From Gammaproteobacteria bacterium (GTDB lineage: Bacteria; Pseudomonadota; Gammaproteobacteria; Methylococcales; UBA2780): a DNA stretch of 17,135 bases. Made by a program: the position numbers and the translations under genes. Positions 13,758 to 17,135 of the stretch are shown here, piece by piece; within the stretch, counting starts at the first letter, position 1, and each line of letters begins with the position of its first letter. Where the stretch lies: the NCBI GenBank assembly GCA_003646305.1, contig QNFJ01000017.1, forward strand, positions 1-17,135, read 5' to 3'. The notes below the pieces were generated by a model. It worked only from the letters and a program-made list of their open reading frames with translations. It did no database searches and had not been told where the DNA came from.

Positions 13758-14537
13758 ATGCAAATTCTTTACTGGATCATCCCTTTTACGCTTCTTGGCG
13801 GTGTATTAAGCGTACTGGCGGCCTCTCTTTTCTTGTTGTTGCCGGAGCGGCAGCGGAAGATTGCGCTGCCTCATGGTGTTAGTTTTGCGACCGGTGCACT
13901 TTTGGGTGTTTCCTTTTTGGCATTACTTCCGCATGCTTTTGAAGAGGTGGGGCTGGAAAATCTGCATAGTGTTTCAGCGACTATTCTGGTCGGAATTTTG
14001 AGTTTTTTTATGCTGGAGAAGTTGGTGCTTTGGCGGCACTGTCACTCTGGCCACTGTGAGGCGCATGTAGATGTTGAGGAGCACCGTCACAAGTCAGCTG
14101 GTACGCTGATCTTGATTGGTGATGGTCTACATAATTTTGTTGATGGTATTTTAATCGCCGCGGCTTTTATGGCGGACATTCATCTGGGTGTGGTGACGAG
14201 CCTGGCTGTTGCTGCGCATGAAATTCCTCAGGAGGTGGGTGATTTCGCGATTTTGTTAGAGAGCGGTTTCTCGCGCGCGAAAGCGCTACTCTTCAATGTG
14301 TTGTCGAGTATGACAACCGTTATTGGTGGTGTTCTGGCTTGGTATGGTTTTGACGATCTTCACCAATATTTACCTTATGTTTTGGCGGTGGCGGCCTCTA
14401 GTTTTATCTATATTGCGGTTGCCGACCTGATTCCAACACTCCATAAAAAAACGGATTCACTCGATTCTTTGAAGCAGTTTATCTTGATTGCGGCGGGTGT
14501 TTTTCTGATTACTTTTTTACATGGATTGATGCATTAA
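13758..14537 (+). CDS. ZIP-family divalent metal transporter
   Basis: ZIP proteins import zinc, iron or manganese through the inner membrane. The 259 residues form about eight hydrophobic helices (roughly 4-27, 40-60, 72-92, 114-137, 143-165, 175-196, 203-225 and 238-256). Metal ligands of the binuclear centre are in helix IV, H125/N126/D129 (DGLHNFVDG), and helix V, H154/E155 and E159 (AAHEIPQEVGD). A histidine-rich cytosolic loop (residues 94-111, seven histidines) between helices III and IV probably binds metal for sensing or delivery. I cannot tell the substrate from the sequence. It is close behind pgeF (41 bases) and may share its transcript; no clear ribosome binding site is seen. Confidence 0.9.
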   Translation: MQILYWIIPFTLLGGVLSVLAASLFLLLPERQRKIALPHGVSFATGALLGVSFLALLPHAFEEVGLENLHSVSATILVGILSFFMLEKLVLWRHCHSGHCEAHVDVEEHRHKSAGTLILIGDGLHNFVDGILIAAAFMADIHLGVVTSLAVAAHEIPQEVGDFAILLESGFSRAKALLFNVLSSMTTVIGGVLAWYGFDDLHQYLPYVLAVAASSFIYIAVADLIPTLHKKTDSLDSLKQFILIAAGVFLITFLHGLMH

Positions 14538-14597
14538 TCTGCAGCCACTTCTTTGAGGCCTAAAGGTGATAAATAGCCTCTAACGGTCTGCACTAGA

Positions 14598-14626
14598 CTT
14601 GAAATTTTCATCGTTTGCCCCATATA
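14598..14626 (+). promoter_or_regulatory. Sigma-32 heat-shock promoter of clpB
   Basis: CTTGAAA (14598-14604) is followed after 13 bases by CCCCAT (14618-14623), continuing to CCCCATATA. This is essentially the RpoH (sigma-32) consensus with correct spacing, 65 bases before the clpB ATG. It indicates that clpB is induced by heat or misfolded protein. Confidence 0.9.
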
Positions 14627-14662
14627 AGAACCAATCGACAGCTTTTATGAGGAAATTACCCA

Positions 14663-17135
14663 ATGAGAATGGACAAATTAACCAGTAAGTTTCAGATGGC
14701 ATTGGCTGATGCGCAGAGCTTGGCTTTGGGGCGTGATCATCAGTTTATCGAGCCGGCACATATTATGGTTGGGCTGCTTGATCAGGAGGGCGGCTCTGTT
14801 CGCCACCTTCTCTCTTTGGCGGGCGCGAATGTTAATCAGCTTCGCTCTTCTTTGGGGGAGTCGTTGGATCGTATTGCGACCGTAGAGGGTGCGGGTGGTG
14901 ACGTGCAGCTATCGGGTGAATCGGGCCGTTTGCTTAATTTAACCGATAAACTGGCGCAGAAGCGTAAAGACAGTTTTATTTCTAGCGAACTTTTCTTACT
15001 GGCGGCATTTGAAGAGAAAGGCGCGCTTGCTGATGTGCTACAAAAAGCGGGTGTGACACGAGCTGTTCTAGAAAAAGCGATTGACGACGTGCGTGGTGGT
15101 GAGACGGTCGATGATGCAAATGCTGAAGAGCAAAGACAGGCGTTGGAAAAATACAGCATTGATCTGACCGAACGGGCCGAGCAGGGCAAACTTGACCCGG
15201 TGATTGGTCGTGACGATGAGATTCGTCGAACCATTCAGGTTCTACAGCGCAGAACTAAAAACAATCCGGTTCTGATTGGCGAGCCCGGTGTGGGTAAAAC
15301 GGCTATTGCTGAAGGATTGGCGCAGAGAATTGTCAACGGTGAAGTGCCCGAGGGGCTTAAAGGTAAGCGACTGCTCTCACTGGATATGGCTGCTTTGGTT
15401 GCCGGTGCGAAGTTTCGCGGGGAATTTGAGGAGCGCCTGAAAGCGGTTCTAAACGATGTGGTGAAGCAAGAAGGACAGATCATCCTCTTTATTGATGAGT
15501 TGCATACCATGGTGGGAGCCGGTAAAGGCGAGGGCTCGATGGATGCAGGCAATATGCTTAAACCGGCACTGGCTCGGGGTGAGCTGCACTGCATCGGTGC
15601 AACAACACTCGATGAATATCGCCAGTATATTGAAAAAGATGCGGCACTTGAGCGTCGTTTCCAGAAGATTCTAGTCGAAGAACCCTCGGTGGAAGATACT
15701 ATTGCGATTTTAAGAGGGCTGAAAGAGCGCTATGAACTCCACCATGGTGTTGATATTACCGATCCGGCCATTATTGCCGCAGCAACACTGTCGCATCGCT
15801 ACATTACAGATAGGCAGTTACCCGATAAGGCGATTGATCTGATCGATGAGGCGGGGAGTCGGATTCGGATGGAGATTGATTCAAAACCGGAGGTGATGGA
15901 TCGGCTTGAACGTCGTTTGATTCAACTTAAAATTGAGCGCGAGGCGTTGAAGAAGGAGTCCGATGAGGGGTCGCTAAAACGGCTGGAAACGCTTGAGAGT
16001 GAAGTTGAGCAACTTGAAAAAGAATATGCTGACCTGGATGAGATTTTAAAATCCGAAAAAGCCTCCATGAAAGGAGCGACACATATTAAAGAGGCGCTTG
16101 AGCGAGCTCGCCTAGAGATGGAAACGGCACGCCGTGCAGGAGATTTGGCGAGAATGTCAGAGCTACAGTATGGAGAGATTCCAAAACTGACGAGTGAGTT
16201 GGAGCAAGCTTCAGAGGCTCAAGATGAAACGCCAGAAATGACATTGCTGCGTAACAAGGTGACAGAAGAAGAGATTGCGGAGGTGGTTTCTAAGTGGACC
16301 GGTATTCCTGTTTCTAAAATGCTCGAAGGTGAGCGTGAAAAGCTTTTGCAGATGGAGTGCGAGTTAGGCAAACGGGTGATTGGTCAGGAAGAGGCGATTA
16401 AAGCGGTCAGTGATGCTATTCGGCGTTCACGAGCAGGGCTGTCTGATCCAAATCGTCCCAATGGCTCATTTCTCTTTCTTGGGCCGACCGGTGTGGGTAA
16501 AACCGAGCTGTGCAAGGCGCTGGCCGAGTTTCTATTCGATACTGAAGAGGCGATTGTACGCATTGATATGTCTGAATTTATGGAAAAGCATTCGGTTGCG
16601 CGGTTAATTGGTGCGCCCCCAGGATATGTCGGCTATGAGGAGGGCGGTTATTTGACCGAAGCGGTTAGAAGGCGTCCCTACTCGGTTATTTTGATGGATG
16701 AGGTTGAGAAGGCGCACCCTGATGTTTTTAATGTGCTATTGCAGGTTCTTGATGATGGTCGCTTGACCGATGGGCAGGGGCGTACCGTTGATTTTAGAAA
16801 TTGCGTCATTGTGATGACCTCTAATTTGGGGTCAGAGCGGATTCAGGAACTGGCCGGTGAAACGAATTATTCGAAAATGAAGGAGGCGGTGATGGAGGTG
16901 GTGGGTCATCACTTCAGGCCTGAATTTATTAATCGAATTGATGAGTCTGTTGTTTTTCATCCGCTGGGCCGTGAACAGATTCGTTCGATCACGACGATAC
17001 AGATCGATTATCTACGCGAGCGGTTGGCAGAGCGTGAGCTGGTTTTAGAAATCTCTGAGCAGGCGCTTGATAAGCTTGGAGAGGCTGGATTCGATCCTGT
17101 TTATGGGGCAAGACCGCTAAAGCGAGCTATTCAGC
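14663..17135 (+). CDS. clpB: ClpB protein disaggregase, C-terminus cut by window edge
   Basis: ClpB is a hexameric AAA+ chaperone that, with DnaK/DnaJ/GrpE, pulls proteins out of aggregates by threading them through its pore. 824 codons are visible; E. coli ClpB is 857, so only the end is missing. The N domain starts MRMDKLTSKFQMALADAQ. NBD1 has Walker A GEPGVGKT (206-213) and Walker B with E279 (ILFIDELH). The coiled-coil middle domain runs about 410-525. NBD2 has Walker A GPTGVGKT (607-614) and Walker B with E680 (ILMDEVEKA). The pore loop GAPPGYVGYEEGG is present. A strong ribosome binding site GAGGAAA (14649-14655) precedes the ATG by seven bases. No frameshift is seen. Positions are within a few residues of E. 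coli ClpB. Confidence 0.97.
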   Translation, partial: MRMDKLTSKFQMALADAQSLALGRDHQFIEPAHIMVGLLDQEGGSVRHLLSLAGANVNQLRSSLGESLDRIATVEGAGGDVQLSGESGRLLNLTDKLAQKRKDSFISSELFLLAAFEEKGALADVLQKAGVTRAVLEKAIDDVRGGETVDDANAEEQRQALEKYSIDLTERAEQGKLDPVIGRDDEIRRTIQVLQRRTKNNPVLIGEPGVGKTAIAEGLAQRIVNGEVPEGLKGKRLLSLDMAALVAGAKFRGEFEERLKAVLNDVVKQEGQIILFIDELHTMVGAGKGEGSMDAGNMLKPALARGELHCIGATTLDEYRQYIEKDAALERRFQKILVEEPSVEDTIAILRGLKERYELHHGVDITDPAIIAAATLSHRYITDRQLPDKAIDLIDEAGSRIRMEIDSKPEVMDRLERRLIQLKIEREALKKESDEGSLKRLETLESEVEQLEKEYADLDEILKSEKASMKGATHIKEALERARLEMETARRAGDLARMSELQYGEIPKLTSELEQASEAQDETPEMTLLRNKVTEEEIAEVVSKWTGIPVSKMLEGEREKLLQMECELGKRVIGQEEAIKAVSDAIRRSRAGLSDPNRPNGSFLFLGPTGVGKTELCKALAEFLFDTEEAIVRIDMSEFMEKHSVARLIGAPPGYVGYEEGGYLTEAVRRRPYSVILMDEVEKAHPDVFNVLLQVLDDGRLTDGQGRTVDFRNCVIVMTSNLGSERIQELAGETNYSKMKEAVMEVVGHHFRPEFINRIDESVVFHPLGREQIRSITTIQIDYLRERLAERELVLEISEQALDKLGEAGFDPVYGARPLKRAIQ

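Noticed and set aside
14555..14591. Possible terminator after the ZIP gene (GAGGC with GCCTC)
   Set aside because: The stem is only five bases, the loop is 16 bases, and no T run follows; it does not qualify as an intrinsic terminator.
14836..15594. Long minus-strand open frames opposite clpB (132 and 119 codons)
   Set aside because: They are Ser-rich antisense frames produced by the codon pattern of clpB, which reads through without interruption and has all its motifs.
1..17135. tRNA, rRNA, CRISPR array or riboswitch
   Set aside because: I looked for cloverleaf-like structures, regularly spaced repeats and conserved leader structures and saw none; no such feature can be supported.

Overview
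The window looks like a chromosomal segment from a gammaproteobacterium. The evidence is a PilS/PilR pair, an RluD-PgeF block with a divergent BamD lipoprotein gene, a ClpB gene behind a textbook sigma-32 promoter, and an Asp139-type RluD of E. coli-like spacing. The base composition is moderate. I cannot name the genus from the sequence alone. A free-living or symbiotic sulfur-oxidiser-type gammaproteobacterium is plausible, but this is only an impression.

Left third (1 to about 3,840) is accessory DNA. It starts with an IS1182-like insertion sequence whose transposase runs off the left edge. Next come three small type II toxin-antitoxin modules: a BrnT-like toxin with a ribbon-helix-helix antitoxin (+ strand), a Phd/VapC (PIN) module (- strand), and a Phd/YefM plus RelE/ParE-type module (- strand). 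Each module has its own candidate promoter overlapped by a short inverted repeat. A degenerate intergenic repeat (core GACTCGATTGATC) recurs at the three module boundaries, upstream of each of the three promoters.

Right two thirds (3,868 to 17,135) is a conserved housekeeping backbone. On the minus strand lies a compact operon: a small membrane zinc-ribbon protein of the PP0621 type, pilS and pilR, which controls sigma-54-dependent type IV pilus transcription. Then, on the plus strand, sucC-sucD (succinyl-CoA synthetase) ends in a strong rho-independent terminator, followed by a two-domain glutamine-dependent nadE. bamD (outer-membrane protein assembly) converges on nadE and diverges from rluD. 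rluD is followed closely by pgeF (yfiH) and a ZIP-family metal transporter. clpB, a heat-shock disaggregase, runs off the right edge missing only its last few dozen codons.

The core genes show no sign of disruption. Points of interest are the repeat-delimited toxin-antitoxin cluster, an apparently leaderless toxin mRNA, operator-like palindromes, the isolated sucCD pair, a GSFSGA variant of the sigma-54 contact loop in PilR, and the sigma-32 promoter. I do not see a clearly new multi-gene system.
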